Counted from the stretch's first letter, positions 29,611 through 38,767 are shown. The stretch: 50,878 bases of DNA from Okeania sp. KiyG1 (GCF_014132355.1 NZ_BLZO01000169.1:1-50878); one strand, 5' to 3'. Translations and numbers: made by a program. Notes: generated by a model not told the origin, from the letters alone.

Positions 29611-29976
29611 ATAGCTTATCGATCGTCGTATATATTTCAGGAAAAACACTACTTAATAATAGACATCTCCTCCAAAAGAGGGAGTAGGGAGTAGGCAATG
29701 GGCAATAGGGAAAATTAATTGATAATTTATGGATAAGAATTGATTTTATTTTTGATTTTTGGAGAGGTCTAATATAATAAGGAAGGATGGGTAGTCCTGC
29801 ATAGTAATGGTATACAAGGAAGAAAGAATGCTGGGCACGGGAGCAAGATGCTCCCACTGTTCTCGTAACAAAAATAATAACAATGCACGACCAATGAAAA
29901 TGCACCACCACCAGAAGGATGAAAAAAAACAGCAAAATTAAAGTTTTCGCTGAACTATTGCCAGGAAATACTTATT
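29611..29976. other. intergenic upstream of COP23 gene
   Basis: Holds a dispersed 57-bp repeat at 29837-29893 (GGGAGCAAGATGCTCCCACT, then GTTCTCGTAACAAAAATAA), also at 10502-10558. No gene is seen. Confidence 0.6.
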
Positions 29977-30780
29977 ATGGAACACCGAAAAATATTACCT
30001 ATGGTCTGTACAGTAGCGATCGCTGCTCAAGTCCTAGTTATAAAAGTACAGTCCAGTTTTGCCCAACTCACAAACTTAAATACTACAGTTACTCAACTGA
30101 ATACATCTGATGACGAACGAGATAATAGTCCCACTCGTTCAGTCAACCCTAAAAGGATACGTTACAGTCGCCGTTACGCATACAAATATAAGTTTGATTG
30201 TACGCCAGAAAACCAAACCGCATTAGTTGTATATCAAGCACGTCGTAGTCGTCAGGGCGAAATAGTTACATCTTGGAAGGAAGCGACTAAAAGACCTCTA
30301 ATTCAATGGACACAGACAGGTGCAGTAGAATTTGGCGACAAGTATACTCCAGAAGTACGTTGTCAGGCAGTTACAAATAGATTTAATCAGCATTTTCTGA
30401 GGGGAGGAAAGCCAAATATGCCTCCTTTAAGTGAAGGAGTTGTTAATGGTGCGGCCGTAGTTTGTGCTGCTCCAGCAGGAAGTTGTAATGCTAGTAATTT
30501 GTTGTGGACTCTCAGAAGTAATAATAGAGGTACGAACGGTAAAATTCTGATGAATTTAGTAAGTTCTCTTAAAGGTAATGCTAGTGCTTCCTTAATAATT
30601 GAAAGTAGTGATGCTGAAAATGTGGAAAATCAAAGCCTTGAATGGGTAGAAAAATTGGCGGTTATTGATGGGTTGAAAGCATCATCAGTAAATCAGGAAA
30701 AAATGTTGGAGGTGGATATGGAAAATTTGATTGATCAAGTTATAGAAGAACAAGAAAAAATGGAAGATCCGGAGTTTTAA
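29977..30780 (+). CDS. COP23-domain exported protein
   Basis: The 267-residue protein has an N-terminal signal sequence (MVCTVAIAAQVLVIKVQSSF, cleavage after FAQ). The COP23 domain covers about residues 75-215: KFDCTPENQTALVVYQARRS, PLIQWTQTGAVEFGDKYTPE, RCQAVTNRFNQHF and conserved cysteines (74, 129, 163, 169). COP23 was first described as a circadian oscillating membrane-associated protein in cyanobacteria. Its biochemical role is unknown. ATG 29977 has AGGAAA nine bases upstream. The last 60 residues are acidic. It is followed on the same strand by three exported serine proteases, and this COP23-protease neighbourhood suggests a common extracytoplasmic function. Confidence 0.88.
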   Translation: MEHRKILPMVCTVAIAAQVLVIKVQSSFAQLTNLNTTVTQLNTSDDERDNSPTRSVNPKRIRYSRRYAYKYKFDCTPENQTALVVYQARRSRQGEIVTSWKEATKRPLIQWTQTGAVEFGDKYTPEVRCQAVTNRFNQHFLRGGKPNMPPLSEGVVNGAAVVCAAPAGSCNASNLLWTLRSNNRGTNGKILMNLVSSLKGNASASLIIESSDAENVENQSLEWVEKLAVIDGLKASSVNQEKMLEVDMENLIDQVIEEQEKMEDPEF

Positions 30781-30796
30781 GGCTCCAATTCATTAA

Positions 30797-30881
30797 TGGA
30801 TAATGGATAATGGATAATGGATAATGGATAATGGATAATGGATAATGGATAATGGATAATGGATAATGGATAATGGATAAT
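30797..30881. repeat. GGATAAT heptanucleotide array (STRR), about 12 copies
   Basis: The longest heptamer array in the window, about 85 bp of near-perfect GGATAAT units between the COP23 gene and the first protease gene. The high unit identity suggests recent expansion or variable copy number. Confidence 0.92.
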
Positions 30882-30914
30882 TACCTCTGGTTAAAACCGT
30901 CCTTGATTGAATAA

Positions 30915-31757
30915 ATGAAACACCTAATAAGTTTAATGGCAATTTTTCCAATTTTTGGGGGACTTTGTCTTTCTAAGGTAGCATCAACACCCTCAGAAAT
31001 GAATCTCCCACAAATTCAGGCAGTTTCTATTTCTACTATTAAGAATAATCCCACTGTAGAGGCGATCGCCAAACCTCTGACTGTTAGATTATTAGGAGAA
31101 AATATTGCTGGTTCGGGAGCGATTATTTCTCGGAAAGGAACTGAGTATTTTGTTCTAACTTGCGCTCATGTACTTGATTCAAATCAAGAAAATAAATTGA
31201 CAGTTTTAACTGTAGATGGAAAGGAATATTCTGCTCAGAAAGATACTAGATTTAATTTTAGAGAACTGGATTTGGCAATAGTTAAATTTTCCACAAATAA
31301 TGAGTACCAAGTTGCTGTTATTAATGTCAATTTGAACTTAAGTTTAGGAGAACGAGTTTATGTAGCTGGATTTCCTAATTATGAAAAGAAAGCAGTAAAT
31401 TTAGTTCCTACTATAGATTTAGGAATTAAACCATATAATTTGACTAAGGGTAAGGTTATTCATCTACTTAATTTATCCTTGGAAAGAGGTTATAAAATTG
31501 GCATGAGTAATGAGATTGAAATTGGGATGAGTGGGGGACCAGTTTTGAATCAAAATGGTGAGTTAGTTGGAATTATTGGTCGGGCAAAATATGCTTTTGG
31601 TGGCTTTGATGCTTATAGATTTTCTGATGGTAGTCAACCATCGGAAGAGCTACTGGATGAATTAGTTGGTGCTAGTTGGGCAATTCCTATTAATAAGTTA
31701 AATCAACAAGATAATTTTTTAGAGATAGTCAAGTTTCACAGGAGTCAGGAGTCGTAG
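30915..31757 (+). CDS. exported trypsin-like serine protease 1
   Basis: The 280-residue protein has an N-terminal signal sequence (MKHLISLMAIFPIFGGLCLS) and a chymotrypsin-fold domain. The catalytic triad is visible: His85 (LTCAHVL), Asp119 (ELDLAIVKF) and Ser206 (IGMSGGPVL), with the usual GSGAIISRKGTEYFVLT before His. No PDZ domain is present, unlike DegP/HtrA. The C-terminal residues (HRSQES) and stop codon come from AGGAGTC heptamers and a 28-bp palindrome, so the original 3' end has been replaced. It is the first of three similar proteases in tandem. Substrates are unknown. Confidence 0.88.
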   Translation: MKHLISLMAIFPIFGGLCLSKVASTPSEMNLPQIQAVSISTIKNNPTVEAIAKPLTVRLLGENIAGSGAIISRKGTEYFVLTCAHVLDSNQENKLTVLTVDGKEYSAQKDTRFNFRELDLAIVKFSTNNEYQVAVINVNLNLSLGERVYVAGFPNYEKKAVNLVPTIDLGIKPYNLTKGKVIHLLNLSLERGYKIGMSNEIEIGMSGGPVLNQNGELVGIIGRAKYAFGGFDAYRFSDGSQPSEELLDELVGASWAIPINKLNQQDNFLEIVKFHRSQES

Positions 31758-31781
31758 GGGCGAATGGCCATTCGCCCCTAC
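31754..31781. repeat. 28-bp perfect palindrome overlapping a stop codon
   Basis: GTAGGGGCGAATGG is followed by its exact reverse complement. It is flanked by GGAGTCA heptamers on both sides, as if inserted into a heptamer array. It supplies the TAG stop of the upstream protease gene and may act as a terminator hairpin. Confidence 0.85.
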
Positions 31782-31958
31782 AGGAGTCAGGAGTCAGGTA
31801 GGGTAACTGTTGATAGTCGGTAAAGTATGTTATTGAAATGTATAGCAGAAGAAAGAAGGAAGAAGGAAGAAGGAAAAATCTTACGTTGTCTGAGTTTTAA
31901 GCTTTTAATTTGTCCTAAACTTTTCTTCGACATTTTTTTTGAATAGGTGTAAAAAAAT

Positions 31959-33380
31959 ATGATTAAAATAAGACATATATTTACTGCCTTTATAACTGGA
32001 TTTATTGTCAGTATTGGTAGTGGGGTAGATGCAGTTCCTAGAAAATTAACAGTAGAAGAAATTAATTCTATAGCAAAACAAACTACTGTTCTAATTGCTC
32101 CTGAATTAACAAAAGAAGAAATAGATGATTTGTTAGATAGAAAACCTGTGAAAAAATGGACAGTAGGTTCTGGAGTAATTATTGCCAAAGAAGGTAAAAA
32201 ATATTATGTATTGACAGTAACTCATAACTTTAGTCAAAAACAAATAACTGCAGATACAGATTACGGCATAGTAACAAGCGATAGAGACAAGCGAGAAGTT
32301 CATCGGGTTACAGAAATAAATGATGGTAAGGAATGTAATGATGACTTTTTCAGAAGAATAAAAAATCAAAGCTTAGAAGCTACTTTGGTAAGATTTGGTT
32401 GTTTTGAAAGCCAAAAAATAAATGGTTATGACTTAGCAATAGTTAGTTTTGAAAGTAAAAATAATTATCCTGTTGCTTCCTTAGGAGATGCTAGTAAATT
32501 AAAAGAGGGAGATAAAGTTTATATTTCTGGTTGGCCGAAAATTGAAGCGGAACCGAAATTAAAACCTGATGGAACTCCACAATTAGATTCAGAAGGAAAA
32601 ATAATTTGTAAAGATCCTGCACCTCGAAGGCAAAGACGTCTTGCATGGGGAAAATTACAAGTTTCTACTCCTGTTACTGAAGAAGATAATGGCTATAGCT
32701 TATATTATACAGATCATACTCGTCCTGGTATGAGTGGCGGTCCTGTGTTTAATAGTGATGGTAAAGTAGTTGGAATTCACGGACGAGGTTCAGCAAATAA
32801 ACTTATTTGTGGACAAATATATAAATCAATATCTAACAATAATTCTGCTTCAAAAGATTCATTAGAAGCAGAAAATAATTGGCAGTATTCTAGTGAATTT
32901 GAATCTGAAAATACTTTGCTACAAAATCAAAAACAGCAGGCACAAAATGATTGGCAACCATTTTCCGAATTTGAATATCAAAATAACTTAGAAAATGATT
33001 CAAATAACAATAAAAATAATTCAGGTTTACTAGAGCAAAATAATAATTTAAGCTTAAAAAGGATGTATAGTAGTGCCCAAAATGTTGATTATTCTCGACA
33101 ATTAATTACACAGGTGGGCATAAACTTATCTTTTAAATTAGAAGGTCCTTCAAAAAGCCTAATTGAATCAGAAATAAAACAAGTTCCTAAAATTCCAACT
33201 TCTCCTGAAAGTGGCATCAGTAAAAAATCTGAATTTATCGACCCAAATGAAGCAAATGAGGGCGGTTTTGAAGACCCTAATGATACCATAGAAAATATAT
33301 ATGAACTTTTTGGTTTTAATGTGGAAAATCTCGGTAGAGACAAACCATCAGGTGGAGATGAAAGCATCTTATTAGACTAG
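31959..33380 (+). CDS. exported trypsin-like serine protease 2
   Basis: The 473-residue protein has a signal sequence (FTAFITGFIVSIGSGVDAVP). The chymotrypsin-fold domain shows His89 (VLTVTHNF), Asp158 (GYDLAIVSF) and Ser259 (RPGMSGGPVF). RRQRRLAWGKLQV before the active-site loop is shared with protease 3. After the domain comes a Gln/Asn/Ser-rich linker with an imperfect repeat (NDWQPFSEFEYQNNLEND). A C-terminal tail then carries EDPNDTIENIYELFGFNVEN and RDKPSGGDESILLD. That tail recurs in protease 3 but not in protease 1, so it is a family-specific module. It is probably periplasmic or secreted. Confidence 0.9.
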   Translation: MIKIRHIFTAFITGFIVSIGSGVDAVPRKLTVEEINSIAKQTTVLIAPELTKEEIDDLLDRKPVKKWTVGSGVIIAKEGKKYYVLTVTHNFSQKQITADTDYGIVTSDRDKREVHRVTEINDGKECNDDFFRRIKNQSLEATLVRFGCFESQKINGYDLAIVSFESKNNYPVASLGDASKLKEGDKVYISGWPKIEAEPKLKPDGTPQLDSEGKIICKDPAPRRQRRLAWGKLQVSTPVTEEDNGYSLYYTDHTRPGMSGGPVFNSDGKVVGIHGRGSANKLICGQIYKSISNNNSASKDSLEAENNWQYSSEFESENTLLQNQKQQAQNDWQPFSEFEYQNNLENDSNNNKNNSGLLEQNNNLSLKRMYSSAQNVDYSRQLITQVGINLSFKLEGPSKSLIESEIKQVPKIPTSPESGISKKSEFIDPNEANEGGFEDPNDTIENIYELFGFNVENLGRDKPSGGDESILLD

Positions 33381-33410
33381 GATGTAAGCATTCCGCAGGA
33401 AATGCTTACT

Positions 33411-33522
33411 TATAGCGGTTTTCAAATAGATAGAGTACAGTGGCCAAAGCATTTTTCTACTCTCTACTGCCTACTTCCTAAGCAAAAAGAATTTTGTAGT
33501 CTACTTAAATGAAAACCGTTGT
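33411..33522. mobile_element. MITE family C between protease genes 2 and 3
   Basis: TATAGCGGTTTTCAAATAGA on the left and CTACTTAAATGAAAACCGTT on the right are inverted repeats. The right end overlaps an upstream in-frame ATG of protease 3 (33509), which argues that this ATG is not the true start. A GTAAGCATT...AATGCTTAC hairpin lies just before it (33383-33409). Confidence 0.65.
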
Positions 33523-33571
33523 AACAATTACATTCAAGGAAAAAAATGTGTATTTAGTACAAGCTATAAAA

Positions 33572-34837
33572 ATGCTCTATTTCTTGAGAAAACAAACCCT
33601 AAAATTATCTATTTTTCTAGGGGGAATACTGCTCAATTGTTTAGCACCAACTGCTGCTACTGCTCAACTTTCAATAGAAGAAATTAATTCCATAGCTCGA
33701 CAAACAACTGTATTAATTGCTCCGGCATTAACCCCTGAATTACGGCAAGACTTAGAAGAAAATCGTAATAACCCATTACAAAAATCAGGAATTTGGAATC
33801 CAGGTTCAGGAGTAATTATTGCTAAAACAGGAAATAAATATTATGTCTTAACTGTAGCTCATAATTTTCTACAAAGACACCTTGATAGTAAAAATTATTG
33901 GCAGCAGTTGGGCGGTATCCCTTATTATGGAATTAGAACTTATGATGGGAAAGTTCATATTGTTAAAGACGTTAATGACGACCGGGGATGTCCTCTAAAA
34001 GGCAATCCTAAATTAACAGTATTGGTGAGATTTGGCTGTCGCGATCGCTTTATTGCAGGTACAGATATAGTTGACCGCAGTATTGGAACAGATCGAATAA
34101 GAGGTATAGATTTAGCGATCGTCACCTTTGAAAGCACAAACAGTTATACAGTTGCTCCTCTAGGAGACCCTAATCAGGTCAATATCGACGATAGAGTATA
34201 TATTTCCGGTTGGCCTGACCCAGAAAGAGAGCAAGACCCGCAGACAGGTAGATGTCGTAACAGAGTAGCTCGCAGACAACGTCGTTTAGCTTGGGGTTTA
34301 GTCAGGGGAAAAATTAACCCTACTCCTGAACACCTGGGTTATAGTATTTTTTACACTGATGAAACTGCTGCTGGTATGAGTGGAGGACCTGTGTTTGATA
34401 GTAACGGTCGTGTCGTTGGCACTCATGGATTAGGTAGTCAGGGCAAACCTTTATGTGGCGGGAGTCTTGAGGCGGGAGGTGAATCTGATTCCGATAATGT
34501 TTCGAGTGGTGAGAATCTTGATTTTAATAAGTTGCAAAAGCGGTATAGCAGCGGGCAAAATGTTAGTTATTTTGAGAATTTAGTCAAAGAATTTGATTTT
34601 GATTTGGCTTTCAGACGAGAGCTACCTAGACCTGAAGTTATCAAAGCTGGTATCACACACATTAAAAATCTAGAAGTTGCTAGTCGTAGCGGTCAAGTAG
34701 AATTTGACGCGAGTGAGGATGTGTTTAATGACCCTAATGATGTTGTTGATGATATTTATAAACTGTATACGTTTGAGTTGGAGAACATGATTAGGGATGA
34801 ACCTTCTGGTGGACCTGAGAGTGTATTGTTAGATTGA
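33572..34837 (+). CDS. exported trypsin-like serine protease 3
   Basis: From ATG 33572 the protein has 421 residues. An open frame from 33509 exists, but its first codons lie in a MITE, and the signal sequence (LKLSIFLGGILLNCLAPTAA then TAQ) fits the later start. The triad is His97 (VLTVAHNF), Asp180 (GIDLAIVTF) and Ser270 (AAGMSGGPVF), counted from this start. It shares LSIEEINSIARQTTVLIAPA, the RRQRRLAWG segment and the tail NDPNDVVDDIYKLYTFELEN / RDEPSGGPESVLLD with protease 2. The two are therefore tandem duplicates that diverged, protease 3 lacking the Gln/Asn linker. Substrate and partners are unknown. Confidence 0.9.
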   Translation: MLYFLRKQTLKLSIFLGGILLNCLAPTAATAQLSIEEINSIARQTTVLIAPALTPELRQDLEENRNNPLQKSGIWNPGSGVIIAKTGNKYYVLTVAHNFLQRHLDSKNYWQQLGGIPYYGIRTYDGKVHIVKDVNDDRGCPLKGNPKLTVLVRFGCRDRFIAGTDIVDRSIGTDRIRGIDLAIVTFESTNSYTVAPLGDPNQVNIDDRVYISGWPDPEREQDPQTGRCRNRVARRQRRLAWGLVRGKINPTPEHLGYSIFYTDETAAGMSGGPVFDSNGRVVGTHGLGSQGKPLCGGSLEAGGESDSDNVSSGENLDFNKLQKRYSSGQNVSYFENLVKEFDFDLAFRRELPRPEVIKAGITHIKNLEVASRSGQVEFDASEDVFNDPNDVVDDIYKLYTFELENMIRDEPSGGPESVLLD

Positions 34838-34842
34838 TTCAA

Positions 34843-34883
34843 GAATTTAGAATTTAGAATTTAGAATTTAGAATTTAGAATTA
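34843..34883. repeat. GAATTTA heptanucleotide array (STRR)
   Basis: Five to six tandem AATTTAG units right after the protease 3 stop codon. Confidence 0.85.
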
Positions 34884-35066
34884 CCTCCCCATCCTCCCCA
34901 CCCTCCCATCAAGGTTTCAGGAGTTCCTTATAAGGGATAGCTTAAAACCCACATTCCGCACTTCAAGAGCGTAACATAAAAATTAGTATAAAATCCGTAG
35001 CTTGCTTAGGTATTTATACTATATAAATTATCTTCATTTACCTCAATCGAGAGTCAAATTCTCAGT

Positions 35067-35170
35067 TATAGCAATGTGCGCTGGCATATTTACACATTAT
35101 TTTTTGTACACCTTTTCGCTTACTGCATTTTAAGCTGGACATTGTAAATACCTGAGCGCTCATTGCTATA
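35067..35170. mobile_element. MITE family F (104 bp)
   Basis: TATAGCAATGTGCGCTGGCA on the left and TGAGCGCTCATTGCTATA on the right. The inverted repeats extend about 28 bp to TATTTACA / TGTAAATA with few mismatches. Confidence 0.8.
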
Positions 35171-35220
35171 AATATGCCAGCATAAACACTTACTGAATCC
35201 TTGACTCCTATTGACCACTA

Positions 35221-35393
35221 TAATTTACTTCTTACTTCTTACTTCCTTCTTAATGCATGACTTTTGACTTCTTACTTCTTACTTCCTTCTTAATGCATGA
35301 CTTTTGACTTTTGACTTCTTACTTCCTTCTTAATGCATGACTTTTGACTTTTGACTTCTTACTTCCTTCTTAATGCATGACTTTTGACTTATA
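35221..35393. repeat. minisatellite of CTTCCTTCTTAATGCATGAC units
   Basis: Four tandem copies of about 38-40 bp, each containing CTTCCTTCTTAATGCATGAC followed by TTTTGACTT repeats. The same TTTTGACTTC motif occurs at 8875-8946. Confidence 0.85.
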
Positions 35394-35787
35394 CTACATT
35401 TTGTGGTGCGGAATGTGGGTTAAAAGGGAGGCTTTATACCACAATTTTTCGGTAATCAAGTTGCTTAGGACATAGACTGATGATGAACCTCAGACAGGGA
35501 AATGTTTTTCCCTTCCCTATTCCCTGTTTCCTGCTAGTTCCCTGCTATAGTACTAACACTTTACACAATCTTCATATATCAGAAATAATCAGCAATTTAT
35601 TGTAATACCTACAGCAAGGTCTGTACAGCAGTTTATAGGAGTATTTATTCCGTTTTTAATTATCAAGATTTCGTAAAGACGGCATCAACCCTCTAGACAA
35701 ACCTTTGATAAATTTGCAATTCTTAACTTATTAGGTGTAGTGAGTAATAGATCGAACCCTTAAATAGAAATTAAGAGAAAAACTTGA

Positions 35788-36273
35788 ATGATAACTGCAA
35801 AAAAACTATTTTTAACTACGATGGGAACTGCTATTATCGCCTTATCAACAGGAATAATAGAAACTGCTACAGCTCAGAAAATTCTTGGAACTAATTCTTT
35901 CTTGGGCCAAAACAATTCTTTTCAGGTTGACTTTGATGAATATCTTGATGAAACAGACGTTACAGAGCTAAATCTAGACCTGTCGCCAAGCCCAAATGCT
36001 TCCTTTGATTTGGATAACAAATTTTTCTCCCCAGTAGAATTCGGGTTTGCTTCTCAGGTAAATAATACTAATAATTATTCTATTACCAATTTATTCGTTA
36101 GCAATAATCAAAAGGTATTAACTTCTTCTTTTCCCACAGAAACATTTAGTGGAAATAATCTATTCCATTTTGGAATTGACATAGACTTTTTTGTTAATAG
36201 CTTTTTGCTATTCAATTGCATAATGCTGATGCTAATTTTGCTTGTAGAGATATTAGCTTATCTGTATATTTAA
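35788..36273 (+). CDS. exported hypothetical protein, 3' end probably frameshifted
   Basis: The 161-residue frame has a clear signal peptide (TTMGTAIIALSTGIIETATA, cleavage after AQ). The mature part is Asn/Asp/Ser-rich (QVDFDEYLDETDVTELNLDL, NNTNNYSITNLFVSNNQKVL), as in small secreted cyanobacterial proteins. The last 25 residues are abruptly hydrophobic (FLLFNCIMLMLILLVEILAY), unlike the rest. In the next frame the same DNA encodes NADANFACRDISLSVYLSDR with a stop at about 36292, which looks more natural. A frameshift near 36200-36225 (close to a T6 run) is therefore likely. The gene ends next to a decayed MITE. I do not recognise the family. Confidence 0.55.
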   Translation: MITAKKLFLTTMGTAIIALSTGIIETATAQKILGTNSFLGQNNSFQVDFDEYLDETDVTELNLDLSPSPNASFDLDNKFFSPVEFGFASQVNNTNNYSITNLFVSNNQKVLTSSFPTETFSGNNLFHFGIDIDFFVNSFLLFNCIMLMLILLVEILAYLYI

Positions 36274-36290
36274 GCGATCGCCAGTCTAGT

Positions 36291-36521
36291 TAAGCATTCA
36301 GCAGTCAGCCGTCAGCTAGCTTCCTATGGTCGGAACTACATTATCAACTATTTGTTATTAACTCATTATCATACTAGAGAGGAATTATCCACCAAGGAGA
36401 ATTAAAATTCATTAATGAAATTGGCTATAGCCTAACCTCAGTTATTGCTTGCATAAATTCATACATCTGATTGCTGTTTGCGCAGCATGACAAACGGAAA
36501 TGCGAGCTAGCTGAATACTTA
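36291..36521. mobile_element. MITE family M, decayed copy
   Basis: The left end TAAGCATTCAGCAGTCAGCC matches the 28740 element. The right end GCTAGCTGAATACTTAA is degenerate. No target duplication is clear. Confidence 0.5.
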
Positions 36522-36532
36522 AGATTTGTGTG

Positions 36533-36556
36533 AAAAAAAAGAGAGCGATCGCTCTC
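36533..36556 (-). terminator. rho-independent terminator of glcF
   Basis: On the minus strand a perfect stem GAGAGC / GCTCTC with loop GATC is followed by eight T. It lies about 95 bp after the glcF stop codon. The stem-loop contains the HIP1 octamer GCGATCGC. Confidence 0.8.
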
Positions 36557-36650
36557 CATGTCTAAATTAATATCATGTCTGGACGATCGGTTATAAAAAA
36601 CCTTCTGGCTTTTAACCTTTCTTTCCCTTCTGCCTTCTGCTTTCCTTTTC

Positions 36651-38054
36651 TTATAGCTTAACTCCTCGAATTGAATAATCTAATAACTCTATTGGATGCA
36701 TTAAAATCATTTTCTTTCCTTGCAATTCTAAATGCTTTTTAATCTGCAAAGAACATCCAGGATTAGCAGAAGCAATTAATTCTGCACCTGTATTCAACAA
36801 ATTTTCTACTTTTTGTTGCCCCAACTCATCAGCTATTTCCGGTTGCAACATATTATAAACTCCAGCACTGCCACAACACAAAGAAGCATCTATTGGTTCG
36901 CGCAACTTCACTCCAGGAATTTGTTGTAATAGTTCTCGGGGTTGCAAACTAATTTTTTGACCGTGTAATAAATGACAAGCATCTTGATAAACTATCCTCA
37001 ATTCTTCCTCTTCAGTTAAAGGAGAGAGTTTAGCAGTTAATCCTACATTTGCTAAAAATTCTTGCACATCTTTAACATTACTAGAAAACTCTTTTGCTTT
37101 CTCAGAATATTCAGCATCATCTTGAAGAATATTGCCGTACTCTTTCAAAGTATGACCGCAACCTGCAGCATTAATAATAACAGCATCAACGCCAGTATTA
37201 GCAAAACTATCTATCATCTGTTTTGCCAAAGTATGAGCTTGTTTTGTTTGCCCTTGATGTTCTGGCAAAGCAGCACAACAACCTTGACTTTGAGGAATCA
37301 CAACTTCGCAACCATTAGCAGTTAAAACTCTAATTGTTGCCTGATTAACTGGCGAGAAAAATATTCTTTGTACACAACCTAAAATCAAACCCACTCGATA
37401 ACGTTTTTCTCCTTGAGCAGGGATAACAGTAGGATAATTATCCTGGAAAGAAGCAGCAGTAATTTCCGGTAAAATAGATTCCATTGCTGCTAATCTGGGG
37501 GATACTTTTTTCAGCAGTTCAGTTGCACGAATAAATTTCTGGAATCCTAATTTTTGATAAGCTAATAGAGGGATGAGTAATGGTCGTAATCTCTGAGGAT
37601 ATGGGAAAATATTAAAGATGAGATTGCGAATTAATTTGTCAGGTAAAGAACGTTTAATATTTCGTTCTACTTGCGGACGAGTTGCAGCAATTAATTTGTC
37701 ATACTTAACATTGGATGGGCAAGTAGTTACACAGGCAAGACAACCTAAACAAGTATCAAAATGTTGGGAGGTAGTTTCATTGAGCGGTGCTTCCCCTTTG
37801 TTAATAGCATCCATAGCATAAATTCTGCCCCTGGGAGAATCCATTTCTTTACCAATTACCCTATAACTCGGACAGGTTGACAAACAAAATCCACAATGAA
37901 CGCAAGCATCAATTAAATCGGGTGATGGTGGTTTTTGAGAGTCAAAACTCGGGTTATCTGTTAAAGATTTTAAATGTGGATTTTGCTGTAAAAAGTTGCT
38001 TTCTTTGGCGGGAATTGCTCCATCATTTTGGGTGTTTATGTCTTTTATCTGCAT
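36651..38054 (-). CDS. glcF: glycolate dehydrogenase iron-sulfur subunit
   Basis: Part of the membrane-associated glycolate dehydrogenase that oxidises photorespiratory glycolate to glyoxylate. The 467-residue protein has two [4Fe-4S] motifs near the N-terminus: CVHCGFCLSTCP (Cys51, 54, 57, 61) and CLGCLACVTTCP (Cys102, 105, 108, 112). Two CCG domains follow: LGCVQRIFFSP with QGCCAALPEHQG and INAAGCGHTLKEYG, then YQDACHLLHGQ with ASLCCGSAGVYN and ASANPGCSLQIKKH. The length and motif order match cyanobacterial GlcF. No glcD or glcE is nearby in this window, so the subunits are encoded elsewhere. A terminator follows. Confidence 0.95.
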   Translation of the reverse strand: MQIKDINTQNDGAIPAKESNFLQQNPHLKSLTDNPSFDSQKPPSPDLIDACVHCGFCLSTCPSYRVIGKEMDSPRGRIYAMDAINKGEAPLNETTSQHFDTCLGCLACVTTCPSNVKYDKLIAATRPQVERNIKRSLPDKLIRNLIFNIFPYPQRLRPLLIPLLAYQKLGFQKFIRATELLKKVSPRLAAMESILPEITAASFQDNYPTVIPAQGEKRYRVGLILGCVQRIFFSPVNQATIRVLTANGCEVVIPQSQGCCAALPEHQGQTKQAHTLAKQMIDSFANTGVDAVIINAAGCGHTLKEYGNILQDDAEYSEKAKEFSSNVKDVQEFLANVGLTAKLSPLTEEEELRIVYQDACHLLHGQKISLQPRELLQQIPGVKLREPIDASLCCGSAGVYNMLQPEIADELGQQKVENLLNTGAELIASANPGCSLQIKKHLELQGKKMILMHPIELLDYSIRGVKL

Positions 38055-38767
38055 ATCTTATATTCAAACATTTGTTGATACTAACTTTAATAGATCGTGC
38101 TATACATCAATCTTTTTGTCAATCGATAAATAGTAGAGAGCAATTACTAGCCCACTTGTAAAATTTTATTATAGCATTTAATAAGACTTAAGAAAACCAG
38201 CTTTTTGTAGAGAATTTACCTATAAATAATGCAATTTTTGAGTACGATTGTCAGAATACGACGAACTGTCATATTTATTGGCAAAAAGTAATAATTATAT
38301 ACCAAAAAAATTTTATATTTATTTTAAATATAACTATTATAGTTTAGTATTAACCATACTGAAAAATTACAGAGGTTGATAATGATATCATGTCCGGATA
38401 ATCAACGATCAAAAAAACTTTTCCCTTCTAACCCTTTCTTTCCTTCTGCCTCCAGCATAGCTGCCTTCTGCCTTACCTCCTCCAAAGTGTAAGTATTCAA
38501 CCGGACATGATATGACTACTTATCTATTTGAAAACTTCTTAGGGTTTTCTTTGCCAATGTCAGAACAACAAGAAGTTCCCCCTATAGCAGATGGTCCAGC
38601 TTTAGGAAGTTTCAATGCTTTTTTACCAAACCGGGGAAAACTATTGAGCTGCATTAATGATCTCAATTCCCTACTGATATCTAAGATAGACAAAGGCTGA
38701 AACTTATACAAGTAAATCGTTTTAAGCTGCAATTGCCCCTAATTGAACAAACCTTCGATCTACGCCT
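38055..38767. other. intergenic upstream of glcF with family D MITE
   Basis: AT-rich, holds the glcF upstream region and a family D MITE at 38385-38513. Short open frames at 38512-38732 on both strands overlap each other and look accidental. Confidence 0.55.
38385..38513. mobile_element. MITE family D
   Basis: Bounded by ATATCATGTCCGG and CCGGACATGATAT, with AAAAAAACTTTTCCCTTC inside, closely like the copy at 20515-20629. Confidence 0.8.

Larger units (their letters stand above)
34838..35787. other. repeat-rich intergenic region
   Basis: 950 bp holding an AATTTAG heptamer array (34843-34883), a MITE with near-perfect ends (35067-35170), a roughly 40-bp minisatellite (35221-35393) and a family B fragment (about 35405-35455). 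No gene is seen. Confidence 0.7.

Noticed and set aside
29600-29935. Minus-strand frame with hydrophobic start (MLFFFILLVVVHFHWSC)
   Set aside because: It overlaps a dispersed 57-bp repeat and a family B element, and the composition is low-complexity; probably accidental.
30797-30881. Regular repeat that could be taken for a CRISPR array
   Set aside because: The 7-bp units are contiguous with no spacers. No CRISPR repeat-spacer pattern or cas gene was seen anywhere in the window.
38512-38732. Overlapping frames of 62 and 70 codons on both strands
   Set aside because: They start inside or next to a family D MITE and resemble no protein.
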